The notes beneath the pieces are model-generated. The model was not told the origin of the DNA and did no database searches. It worked only from the letters and a program-made list of their open reading frames with translations. 7,526 nt of DNA from an uncultured Pseudomonadales bacterium (GTDB taxonomy: Bacteria > Pseudomonadota > Gammaproteobacteria > Pseudomonadales > Porticoccaceae): the NCBI GenBank assembly GCA_905478725.1, contig CAJQJT010000095.1, positions 1 to 7,526 of the forward strand, in the 5' to 3' direction. Below are positions 1 to 6,269 of this stretch, in pieces (the first letter of the stretch is position 1; the number at the start of each line of letters is the position of its first letter). A program made the translations under genes and the position numbers.

Positions 1-1308
1 ATCTTCATTGGCGGCTAGCTCACCGAGCTGCTTGTCGACAAAGGCTTTGTCGATGGAGAATTTTTCCCCTTTGGCGCCGAGGTCAGAGGCATCGTAGGAA
101 ATTTCTTCCAACAGTCGCTCCATAATGGTGTGCAGACGTCGCGCACCAATATTCTCTGTGCCTTCATTGACGTCAAAGGCGATCTCGGCAATGCGTCGCA
201 CGCCGTCTTCAGTAAAGCTGATTTCTACGCCTTCAGTGGCCATTAGCTCGCAGTATTGCTTGGTCAGCGAGGCTTTGGGTTCGGTAAGAATACGCTCGAA
301 GTCATTGATCTTTAATGAGTTCAGCTCAACGCGAATCGGCAGTCGGCCCTGGAGTTCAGGGATCAGATCCGATGGCTTGGCCAGATGAAAGGCACCGGAA
401 GCAATAAACAGTATATGGTCGGTTTTGATCATGCCGTATTTGGTGGAGACGGTGCAGCCTTCAATCAACGGAAGCAGGTCGCGCTGCACACCTTCCCGAG
501 AGACATCGGCACCACTGGCTTCGCCACGGCGACAGACTTTGTCGATCTCGTCGAGGAAGACAATGCCATTCTGTTCTGCGGCGCTAACGGCGGCGGCTCT
601 GATCTCTTCTTCGTTGATCAGCTTGGCGGCTTCCTCTTCTTTGAGGCTCTTTAGGGCTTCGGCGACTGTGAGCTTGCGCGTAACCGTCTTGCCTTTACCC
701 ATGCTGCTAAACATATTCTGTAGCTGCGAGGTCATCTCTTCCATGCCGGGAGGGGCCATGATTTCGACGCCGGCTGCGGTTTGGCTGAGTTCTATTTCAA
801 TCTCTTTATCGTCGAGGGCGCCTTCGCGAAGCTTCTTGCGGAACACTTGGCGGGTTGAACTAGTCTGTTCAGACTGACCATCGGTGCTTCGAGCTGGCGG
901 CAGCAGGACATCGAGAATACGCTCTTCGGCTGAGTCCATGGCGCGCTGGTCAACCTTCTTGATCTCTTGCTCGCGGACCTGTTTGACCGAAGTCTCTACG
1001 AGATCGCGAATAATCGATTCAACATCTTTACCCACATAGCCCACTTCGGTAAATTTGGTCGCTTCCACTTTCACAAAGGGAGCGTTGGCGAGACGGGCCA
1101 GACGTCGGGCAATTTCGGTTTTACCGACGCCGGTGGGACCGATCATCAAAATGTTCTTGGGTGTTACTTCGTTGCGCATTTCTTCGTTCAACTGGGCACG
1201 GCGCCAGCGGTTGCGCAGGGCAATGGCCACTGAACGCTTAGCGTCGTCTTGGCCAATAATATGGCGGTTGAGTTCGTGAACGATTTCGCGGGGGGTCATT
1301 TGAGACAT
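1..1308 (-). CDS. hslU: ATP-dependent protease ATPase subunit HslU (partial, C-terminal end cut by the window)
   Basis: AAA+ unfoldase of the cytoplasmic HslVU (ClpYQ) protease; it binds, unfolds and feeds substrates to the HslV peptidase using ATP. The 436 visible residues show Walker A GPTGVGKT at 57-64, the pore-loop motif GYVG at 90-93, the inserted I-domain at roughly 110-243, Walker B FLDEID at 251-256, the ELQGR arginine-finger region at 318-322 and the sensor-2 GARR at 388-391. The reading frame is open to base 1 and ends in AANED. The family normally ends a few residues later in a motif like LSRYIL, so only about six residues and the stop are missing. The ATG is preceded by AAGGA at a 6-nt spacing. 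It is the second gene of the hslVU operon, but lies an unusual 143 nt after hslV, behind a tandem repeat. Identification is certain. Confidence 0.98.
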   Translation of the reverse strand, partial: MSQMTPREIVHELNRHIIGQDDAKRSVAIALRNRWRRAQLNEEMRNEVTPKNILMIGPTGVGKTEIARRLARLANAPFVKVEATKFTEVGYVGKDVESIIRDLVETSVKQVREQEIKKVDQRAMDSAEERILDVLLPPARSTDGQSEQTSSTRQVFRKKLREGALDDKEIEIELSQTAAGVEIMAPPGMEEMTSQLQNMFSSMGKGKTVTRKLTVAEALKSLKEEEAAKLINEEEIRAAAVSAAEQNGIVFLDEIDKVCRRGEASGADVSREGVQRDLLPLIEGCTVSTKYGMIKTDHILFIASGAFHLAKPSDLIPELQGRLPIRVELNSLKINDFERILTEPKASLTKQYCELMATEGVEISFTEDGVRRIAEIAFDVNEGTENIGARRLHTIMERLLEEISYDASDLGAKGEKFSIDKAFVDKQLGELAANED

Positions 1309-1320
1309 AAACAATCCTTT

Positions 1321-1428
1321 TTATTACGAGACGCTGTAGGCACCTCATTATTACAAGACGCTGTTGGCACCTTTCTGTTACGAGACGCTATAGGCACCTC
1401 ATTATTACAAGACGCTGTGGGCACGGCA
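1321..1428 (-). repeat. Four 27-bp tandem repeats in the hslV-hslU spacer
   Basis: Four contiguous 27-bp units lie at 1321-1347, 1348-1374, 1375-1401 and 1402-1428. The plus-strand core shared by the units is TTACRAGACGCTGTNGGCAC, with one substitution in unit 3. Units 1 and 3 share ACGAG and the ending CACCTCA; units 2 and 4 share ACAAG. This suggests duplication of a 54-bp dimer followed by divergence, the last bases of unit 4 being the most changed. The array fills most of the 143-nt gap between the hslV stop and the hslU start and ends 12 nt before the hslU ATG, abutting its ribosome binding site. Read as mRNA, each unit carries stop codons, so it is unlikely to be translated in the operon's direction. 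Function unknown. Confidence 0.93.
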
Positions 1429-1432
1429 TTAC

Positions 1433-1464
1433 TGCTGGCAGTTGCCAGCACTTAGTTAGTGCTG
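1433..1464 (-). other. Two overlapping, mutually exclusive hairpins at the hslV stop codon
   Basis: Hairpin A (1446-1464) is CAGCACTTAGTTAGTGCTG on the plus strand: a 7-bp stem with a 5-nt loop that spans the hslV TAA. Hairpin B (1433-1450) is TGCTGGCA, GT, TGCCAGCA: a perfect 8-bp inverted repeat with a 2-nt centre, realistically a 7-bp stem with a 4-nt loop. Bases 1446-1450 belong to both, so only one can form at a time. Neither is followed by a clear U-run in the transcribed direction, so I do not call a rho-independent terminator. Possible roles are mRNA stability, RNase processing or translation-coupled control of hslU; these are inferences. Confidence 0.6.
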
Positions 1465-1997
1465 TCGAGCTCTTCAAGAGTGCGATTGTGATTGGTGTAG
1501 ATACAGATATCGCCAGCGATTTTCAGACCCTGCTCAACAATGTCTCGGGCACCCATATCGGTGTTTTCGAGCAGTGCACGGGCAGCAGATTGAGCGAAGG
1601 GGCCGCCGGAACCTATGGCGATCAAATCATCTTCGGGCTGAATTACATCGCCGTTGCCGGTAATAATCAGCGAGGCTTCACTGTCGGCCACTGCAAGCAG
1701 GGCTTCGAGTTTGCGCAGAATACGGTCGCTGCGCCAGTCTTTGGCGAGTTCTACTGCGGCTCGGGTGAGATTGCCCTGATGCTGTTCGAGTTTGGCTTCA
1801 AAGCGCTCAAACAGGGTGAAGGCGTCGGCAGTACCACCGGCGAAACCAGCGATCACCTTATCGTTGTATAGACGGCGCACTTTCCGCGCATTGCCTTTCA
1901 TGATGGTATTGCCAAGACTAACCTGGCCGTCGCCGCCAATCACAACTTTGCCATTGCGACGGACTGAGAGAATGGTTGTTCCGCGGTACTGTTCCAC
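1452..1997 (-). CDS. hslV: ATP-dependent protease peptidase subunit HslV
   Basis: Threonine peptidase of the HslVU protease, a proteasome-beta-like subunit that forms a double hexameric core capped by HslU. I place the start at a GTG (1997) because AAGGAG sits 7 nt upstream; a longer reading from a TTG at 2024 would place this Shine-Dalgarno inside the coding region. The 181-residue product begins [14 protein letters not shown]. The catalytic nucleophile should be Thr7, exposed by removal of the six-residue leader MEQYRG. In E. coli the threonine directly follows the initiator Met, so the short propeptide is a lineage variant. Family motifs follow: [49 protein letters not shown] and [17 protein letters not shown]. 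It ends EELDSTN. It is the first gene of the operon, downstream of a sigma-32-like promoter. Identification is certain; the exact start is very likely. Confidence 0.97.
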   Translation of the reverse strand: MEQYRGTTILSVRRNGKVVIGGDGQVSLGNTIMKGNARKVRRLYNDKVIAGFAGGTADAFTLFERFEAKLEQHQGNLTRAAVELAKDWRSDRILRKLEALLAVADSEASLIITGNGDVIQPEDDLIAIGSGGPFAQSAARALLENTDMGARDIVEQGLKIAGDICIYTNHNRTLEELDSTN

Positions 1998-2024
1998 GAG
2001 CTTACTCCTTTTATTGATACCCAA

Positions 2025-2154
2025 TGAAATGGGGTCAGCAAAGAGAATATCAATGGCTCGAAAGGAAAAAGCTGATAAAAGTCTTTATTACTAGGCTGGT
2101 TGCGGCTGTGATTGTGAGTGAGGCTGTGAGTGTGGCAACTTGGATTTGCTGTTA
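2025..2154 (-). other. Intergenic region between the GST-like gene and hslV
   Basis: Besides the hslVU promoter, it contains a weak AT-rich inverted repeat (ATAAA/TTTAT with a 4-nt loop at 2075-2088). On the minus strand a short T-run follows it within a few bases, so it may be a poor terminator for the upstream gene. At 2104-2135 there is a degenerate direct duplication of about 18 bp starting with GGCTGTGA (2104 and 2122). No RNA gene or credible small ORF was recognised. Confidence 0.4.
2027..2054 (-). promoter_or_regulatory. Sigma-32 (heat-shock) type promoter of hslVU
   Basis: On the minus strand an ATTGATA -35 element (2048-2054) is followed after 13 nt by CCCCATTT as -10 (2027-2034). 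The RpoH consensus is CTTGAAA, 11-16 nt, CCCCATnT, so the -10 matches fully and the -35 at 5 of 7 positions. Transcription would start near 2020, giving a leader of about 23 nt before the hslV GTG. The operon is a classical heat-shock operon in E. coli, which makes the assignment plausible. This is inferred from sequence match and position only. Confidence 0.75.
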
Positions 2155-3174
2155 TTAAATCAGTGCGCCCAGGCAACCGGTCTTTTGCAGCAGCTCATTG
2201 GTGGCCTGGTGGCTATTGAGCGCAGCATATTTTTTCCGCAGCACCTGGTAGGACTTGGCGTGATACTTCTGCGGTTTTTGCGTCCAGGTCTGGCCATTTA
2301 GCTGCACGGAAAGCTCGTCTTTCCCCTGTGCTATGGCGTCGGCATTGGCCTGAGTCCAAGGCAAAAAGAGCTCGCCAATCTGAGCTTTGATGAACGGCTT
2401 GAGAGTGGGTTTTAAGCTCTCCCAGGATTCAAAGTCCCCTTCGATACGCGGCCACAGCATGCGCTGTATCCAGGCCAGTAGGCTGGGCATCTTGGCTTCG
2501 ATTAGTGCACAGTTGGTAGGGTCGGTCCAGACATTGTAGAGCTGCCCCCAAAGGCTAAAGTCACCGAAGGAGGGACGTCCGCCAAGTAGGTAGGGGCGTG
2601 ACTCTAGGTGAACTTCAAGCTGCTCAAGTGCTAGGTGCAGAGAGGCTTCAATCTGTGGTGCGGTCTCTGCATTAGAGCCGACAAAACCAACCCGACCCAC
2701 CATGCGCTGACGCACCTGTTCGGTTAGCTCTCCCAGCTGCTCGCTACTGGCATCCGGTTGGGTCAGCTGAGCAATGCGCCCGGCCGAGGCGATCTGGTCA
2801 ATGTCTCGCGCCCAGCGGCAATGAAACATCCACTTGTTGGCCCACTCATCGCCAAACTCTTCCAGCAGAGTGGAGACGAAATTGACGGTGGTGTCCTCTG
2901 GATAGATGCTGTCTTTTGGATGCAGCGCTTCGAGCTGCTCAATAACCAGAGTTGAATCCTGAGCCCCCTCAAGCTGCGGGGTCACTAAAAGAGGGATAAT
3001 TGGCAGCTTGGCGAATTTGGCAAATTCATCCATAGTCGCGGCGCTGCGGATAATCCACTGGTGAGGAATCTGCTTAAAGCGGAAGTAGGAGCGCACCTTA
3101 ACGGAGTAGGGTGAGAGTTCGGCGCCATAAATACGGTATTTATGGTCTGACATATCAGCTAAAAAATCCGCCAT
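2155..3174 (-). CDS. Glutathione S-transferase family protein with a C-terminal extension
   Basis: A 339-residue protein. Residues about 12-90 look like a GST thioredoxin-fold domain: beta strand YRIYGAEL, a SPYSVKVR turn (21-28) at the position of the GST catalytic residue, the cis-proline region LPIIP (57-61), and an Asp73-Ser74 pair where GSTs bind the gamma-glutamyl group. An all-alpha C-terminal domain follows, with the typical YLLGGRPSFGDFSLWGQLY segment (195-213) containing the SxxD helix-capping motif. Residues from about 240 to 339 go beyond a normal GST of 200-230 residues; this part contains WTQKPQKYHAKSYQVLRKKY and ends in a TGCL segment. No signal peptide or membrane segment is visible. 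The start is supported by GAGGAG 7 nt upstream; Met8 is an alternative. It lies 26 nt downstream of the crotonase-like gene, so the two are probably cotranscribed. The substrate is unknown, and glutathione conjugation is not proven. Confidence 0.8.
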   Translation of the reverse strand: MADFLADMSDHKYRIYGAELSPYSVKVRSYFRFKQIPHQWIIRSAATMDEFAKFAKLPIIPLLVTPQLEGAQDSTLVIEQLEALHPKDSIYPEDTTVNFVSTLLEEFGDEWANKWMFHCRWARDIDQIASAGRIAQLTQPDASSEQLGELTEQVRQRMVGRVGFVGSNAETAPQIEASLHLALEQLEVHLESRPYLLGGRPSFGDFSLWGQLYNVWTDPTNCALIEAKMPSLLAWIQRMLWPRIEGDFESWESLKPTLKPFIKAQIGELFLPWTQANADAIAQGKDELSVQLNGQTWTQKPQKYHAKSYQVLRKKYAALNSHQATNELLQKTGCLGALI

Positions 3175-3200
3175 GGGTTTGCTCCTCGGTTTGGCTCAGC

Positions 3201-3878
3201 TTAGTTAAGGCTAGCTTTAATGATATCTGCATGAGTCTGACGTAGCATCATCTTATTGACGCCGTAGACCGCCGGCAGTGTCGCTAACTGAGTCGCATGT
3301 TCGATAGCTCGGGGCAGAACCTCTTCGGCACTGACGAGTTCGTCAAAGAAGCCAGCTTCGAGGGCTGTTTCTGGGCTGAACATATGAGATTGAATGGCGC
3401 ACATGGTCTGAAAGCGCGGCGACAGTCGCGACTTAACCAGCTCGATACCAAAGGCTGGCAGGATCATATCAATGGCGGTTTCATTGAGGGCAATCTTAAA
3501 CTCGCCGTGGACGCCAATACGGGTATCCGAGGCCAACAGCATCATGCCGCCGGCAGCAATAGCATGGCCGGTGCAGGCGGTGACTACTGGCTGAGGATGG
3601 CTAAAGATCCTTAACAACAAGGCTGCGCCTTTATTCACCAGAGCGGGTAACAGCTGGTCGTCGGCTGATTGAGCAGCGGTTTCTGCGGTAACTTCTTTGA
3701 GGTTAAAACCGGCTGAAAGCAGGCCTGGACGACCGTGAATAACCACTGCAGAGGCCTCTTTTTCGGCGCGATCTAGAAGTTCGTTAAGTCGGTCGACAGT
3801 GGCATGACTCAAGGAGTTCACTTTGCCATCGTCCCAGTTAAAAATTGCTACGTCGCCTTCCTGGGTATATTCAATCAT
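3201..3878 (-). CDS. Crotonase-fold protein (enoyl-CoA hydratase/isomerase family)
   Basis: A 225-residue crotonase-superfamily protein, shorter than the usual 255-265-residue hydratase. The fold is indicated by an N-terminal sheet (AIFNWDDGKVNSL), the first oxyanion-hole segment LLSAGFNLKEV (53-63), the second AIAAGGMMLLASDTRIG (106-122), and the FKIALNETAI segment (127-136). By comparison with rat mitochondrial hydratase, the position of Glu164 is kept as Glu133, while that of Glu144 (GGGCE motif) is Met113. A single retained glutamate is a pattern seen in delta3,delta2-enoyl-CoA isomerases, so ordinary hydration seems unlikely; isomerase or another acyl-CoA reaction is possible. The protein is likely cytoplasmic. 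The Shine-Dalgarno is weak (GAGAG about 8 nt before the ATG). It is first in a probable operon with the GST-like gene. Superfamily assignment is firm; the reaction is uncertain. Confidence 0.82.
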   Translation of the reverse strand: MIEYTQEGDVAIFNWDDGKVNSLSHATVDRLNELLDRAEKEASAVVIHGRPGLLSAGFNLKEVTAETAAQSADDQLLPALVNKGAALLLRIFSHPQPVVTACTGHAIAAGGMMLLASDTRIGVHGEFKIALNETAIDMILPAFGIELVKSRLSPRFQTMCAIQSHMFSPETALEAGFFDELVSAEEVLPRAIEHATQLATLPAVYGVNKMMLRQTHADIIKASLN

Positions 3879-3990
3879 TGCTTGTCTCTCTGTAGAGTGT
3901 GTTTTTATTAGAATTATTTGCTTTAAAGCATCCTAGGGTAGCGGCTAATCCTTTGACAGGATTAAATCTGACCGCTTAGCCACAGAGGGG
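3879..3990 (-). other. Intergenic region with inverted repeats between the DUF2459 and crotonase-like genes
   Basis: Two symmetrical elements are visible. TAATCC/GGATTA (about 3945-3963) is a 6-bp stem with a 7-nt loop, flanked by GCGG and CCGC that could extend it with an asymmetric bulge. TGCTTTAAAGCA (3919-3930) is a perfect 12-bp palindrome about 40 nt upstream of the crotonase-like ATG. The first could help end transcription of the DUF2459 gene, but no U-run follows directly. The second, followed on the minus strand by AT-rich sequence, could be an operator or part of a promoter. Both roles are inferred. Confidence 0.4.
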
Positions 3991-4578
3991 TTAATCAGTT
4001 TGCTGTAATGGCGGTGGCAATAAAAGCGGCAGCGGACGATAGCCGTTGCGGCGCACGGACCGCTCCACCTGCCCGGGCAAAAAGTTAAACAGGGGTAGGC
4101 AACGCAGTCCGGCTATTTTAAGGCCGCGAGATGTCCAGTTGTTACAGGTGTTGATGCACATGTAGGTGCCCCGGGACTGGAAAAATATTTCACCGTTGTC
4201 TCTGGCTCGCACCTTAATAAGCTGGTTGGATCTATCCACTTTAAAGTGTCTTGATATAAAGGTTACCACGGAGTCTATTACCCCAAGGTGTGTGTCGATA
4301 CTATAGGTGCGGCTAGTGGCGCTGCGATGTTTGTTAATGTCGGAAATGCCAAGCACGGCGATGGTGGCTCTGGTTGGCAGTAACAGTGCGCGGAGACCAA
4401 GAAACAGAGTTTGCTGCGCTGAGCCGTAATAGCGGTAGTCGCCCCAGCCAATTCGTGCCCACTCTGTATCCTGCAACTGCTCAGCCAGTTCCGGCAAGAC
4501 CCGAAGCAATGCCGCGCTGGGCACTACCAAGTGGGTATGGATGCCATCGCGGAAAAAATAGAGTTGTGGATCTGACAT
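3991..4578 (-). CDS. DUF2459-like (TIGR02117-type) protein of unknown function
   Basis: A 195-residue protein with the motif layout I associate with DUF2459: DGIHTHLVVP (11-20), a WARIGWGDYRYYGSAQ block (40-55), and TCNNWTSRGLKIAGL (144-158) near the C-terminus. The family has no established biochemical role. An N-terminal His plus a C-terminal Cys-Asn-x-Trp would suit a circularly permuted papain/NlpC-like fold, with His14 or His16 and Cys145 as candidates, but this is my inference. Many relatives start with a signal or membrane segment; this one has none, beginning MSDPQLYFF, and an in-frame stop lies eight codons upstream, so a longer N-terminus is not available. No clear Shine-Dalgarno precedes the ATG, so expression may be low. 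The C-terminus is leucine- and proline-rich (PLPLLLPPPLQQ). It is divergent from the gabD-like operon and shares its 205-bp upstream region. Confidence 0.72.
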   Translation of the reverse strand: MSDPQLYFFRDGIHTHLVVPSAALLRVLPELAEQLQDTEWARIGWGDYRYYGSAQQTLFLGLRALLLPTRATIAVLGISDINKHRSATSRTYSIDTHLGVIDSVVTFISRHFKVDRSNQLIKVRARDNGEIFFQSRGTYMCINTCNNWTSRGLKIAGLRCLPLFNFLPGQVERSVRRNGYRPLPLLLPPPLQQTD

Positions 4579-4783
4579 AGTTTGTTGGTCGGCAGTTTAA
4601 TTTATTCAATATCAATGCCCAGTCAGGTTACCGTTTTTCTGCGCACACGGGAAATAGTTGTTTTACGCTCCCAGGCTGTGGTGGCCGTTACCTCTATAGG
4701 GTATTGTTGGAAATTGCCTGGTAACCGTATATTGCCATCCCATAAGAAGTTACTGGCCTAGCGAATCTCAAGGAGACACGGCA
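4579..4783. promoter_or_regulatory. Divergent promoter region with repeated GGTWACC motifs
   Basis: This 205-bp region serves the DUF2459 gene leftward and the gabD-like operon rightward. Three related near-palindromic motifs are visible: CAGGTTACCG (4624-4633), CTGGTAACCG (4718-4727, differing at two of ten positions) and a weaker CGTTACC (4686-4692). The two best copies are 94 bp apart, close to nine helical turns, as would suit a dimeric regulator and DNA looping. Which regulator would bind is not shown; no regulator gene lies in the window. Confidence 0.45.
4704..4733 (+). promoter_or_regulatory. Candidate sigma-70 promoter of the gabD-like operon
   Basis: TTGTTG (4704-4709) and TATATT (4728-4733) are separated by 18 bp. 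The -10 matches TATAAT at 5 of 6 positions, the -35 only at 3 of 6. One GGTAACC motif (4720-4726) lies in the spacer, where a bound repressor would block RNA polymerase. The leader would be about 45 nt. Sequence inference only. Confidence 0.4.
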
Positions 4784-6241
4784 TTGCAATTACATGACAA
4801 CAGCTTACTGAAAACCCAGGCCCATATTAACGGCCAGTGGTTAGATGCAGATAGCGGTGAAACCCTAGCGGTTAGCAATCCTGCCAATGGTGAGCTAATC
4901 GCCGAAGTGGCCAAATGCGGCACCGCTGAAACCCGACGCATGATTGAAGCTGCAGCTATTGCGCAAAAGCAGTGGGCTAAAACCACCATTAAAGAGCGCG
5001 CCGCGGTACTGCGTCGCTGGTTTGATCTGGTTATGGAGAATCAAGAAGATCTGGCACAGATCCTGACGGCGGAGCAGGGCAAGCCCCTCGCCGAAGCCCG
5101 AGGTGAAGTAGCCTATGGTGCTAGCTATATAGAGTGGTTCTCTGAAGAGTCGAAGCGCGTCTATGGCGACACTATCCCCCAGCCCTCCAACGATAAACGC
5201 ATTGTGGTCATTAAGCAGCCGGTGGGTGTAGTGGCCTGTATTACGCCCTGGAACTTCCCCAATGCCATGCTCACTCGCAAGATTGCTCCGGCCATTGCGG
5301 CAGGTTGTGCAGTGGTCTGTAAACCCGCCAATGCGACACCGTTGTCGGCCCTAGCGCTGATGGAACTGGCTGCCCGTGCCGGTTTCCCCCCAGGCTTGAT
5401 GAATATAGTCACTGGTCGTACGGCTCAGATTGGCGCCGAATTAACCGGTAATCCCATAGTCCGTAAAGTCACTTTTACCGGTTCTACACCAGTGGGTAAA
5501 CAGCTGATAGCGGAATGCGCCCAGACGGTTAAGCGCACCTCTATGGAGCTGGGGGGCAATGCACCCTTTATTGTTTTTGATGATGCGGATATTGATGCGG
5601 CGGTGCAGGGCACCCTGGTATCAAAGTATCGCAATGCAGGACAGACCTGTGTCTGCTCCAACCGCATTATTGTTCAAGCTGGAATCTACGATGAATTTGT
5701 CAGCAAGCTGACGGTTGCCACGCAAAACCTAGTAATGGGTAATGGCAGCGAGGAGGGCGTCACTGTTGGGCCTTTAATTGATGAGAAGGCAGCCAATAAT
5801 GTCTGCGACTTTATTGATGATGCCGTGGCCAAGGGCGCCAAGGTTGCTCTCGGCGGTGGTCGCAGCGAGCTGGGTGGTTCCTTTGTTTTGCCGACGATTC
5901 TTACGGATGTCAGTCGTGACATGCGAGTTTTCTCCGAAGAGATTTTTGGCCCAGTGGCGCCGGTATTTAAATTCGAAACTGAAGCCGAAGTGGTGGAGAT
6001 GGCCAATGACACAGAGTTTGGTTTGGCTGCTTATTTCTATTCACGAGATATAGGTCGTGTCTGGCGCGTTGCCGAGCAACTTGAGTACGGCATGGTCGGC
6101 ATCAATGAGGGAGTTCTCTCCAATGAAATGGCACCTTTCGGTGGTGTTAAAGAATCCGGCAGCGGCCGCGAGGGATCCAAGTACGGTATGGATGATTATA
6201 TGGTGATGAAATACATCTGTATGGGCGGCATAGATAAGTAA
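4784..6241 (+). CDS. gabD: Succinate-semialdehyde dehydrogenase (GabD type)
   Basis: NAD(P)+-dependent aldehyde dehydrogenase of 485 residues, the usual GabD length, oxidising succinate semialdehyde to succinate; close relatives can also use glutarate semialdehyde. Visible landmarks: TPWNFP (154-159, with the oxyanion-hole Asn157), cofactor-binding Lys180 in CKPAN, FTGSTPVG (231-238), general base Glu255 in MELGGNAPF, nucleophile Cys289 in NAGQTCVCSN, and EEIFGP (385-390). The start is TTG (4784), with AAGGAG 8 nt upstream; the nearby ATG at 4794 is out of frame, and starting at TTG gives the GabD-like beginning MQLHDNSLL. Cys291, two residues after the nucleophile, matches the CxC of SSADHs, which forms a redox switch in the human enzyme. 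The downstream aminotransferase begins 28 nt later, consistent with a GABA-type catabolic operon. Family is firm; substrate is very likely. Confidence 0.92.
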   Translation: MQLHDNSLLKTQAHINGQWLDADSGETLAVSNPANGELIAEVAKCGTAETRRMIEAAAIAQKQWAKTTIKERAAVLRRWFDLVMENQEDLAQILTAEQGKPLAEARGEVAYGASYIEWFSEESKRVYGDTIPQPSNDKRIVVIKQPVGVVACITPWNFPNAMLTRKIAPAIAAGCAVVCKPANATPLSALALMELAARAGFPPGLMNIVTGRTAQIGAELTGNPIVRKVTFTGSTPVGKQLIAECAQTVKRTSMELGGNAPFIVFDDADIDAAVQGTLVSKYRNAGQTCVCSNRIIVQAGIYDEFVSKLTVATQNLVMGNGSEEGVTVGPLIDEKAANNVCDFIDDAVAKGAKVALGGGRSELGGSFVLPTILTDVSRDMRVFSEEIFGPVAPVFKFETEAEVVEMANDTEFGLAAYFYSRDIGRVWRVAEQLEYGMVGINEGVLSNEMAPFGGVKESGSGREGSKYGMDDYMVMKYICMGGIDK

Positions 6242-6269
6242 CAAGTAGAGAATAGAAAGGAGCACGACG

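Noticed and set aside
125..1233. Several plus-strand open frames opposite hslU
   Set aside because: All lie antisense to the conserved hslU frame and show low-complexity, serine/leucine-rich products typical of shadows.
1321..1428. Possible CRISPR array
   Set aside because: The units are contiguous with no unique spacers and no cas genes are nearby; it is a simple tandem repeat.
1249..1455. Plus-strand open frame through the tandem repeats, giving a repetitive LLRDAVGTS/LLQDAVGT peptide
   Set aside because: The 27-bp unit length is a multiple of three, so any open frame repeats automatically. It starts inside hslU, has no recognisable ribosome binding site and runs antisense to the operon.
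1488..1871. Long plus-strand open frame opposite hslV
   Set aside because: It is an antisense shadow of a clearly identified gene, with no recognisable protein family.
2104..2135. TGTGA-containing direct repeats as a CRP site
   Set aside because: CRP sites need an inverted TGTGA-N6-TCACA arrangement; here the copies are direct and the partner half-sites are absent.
1940..2176. Minus-strand open frame covering the hslV leader
   Set aside because: It overlaps the heat-shock promoter and the hslV start in another frame and shows no family resemblance.
3953..3981. Plus-strand TTGACA that could be a -35 element
   Set aside because: At 17-bp spacing the -10 would be TTAGCC, a poor match, and no plus-strand gene follows until 4784.
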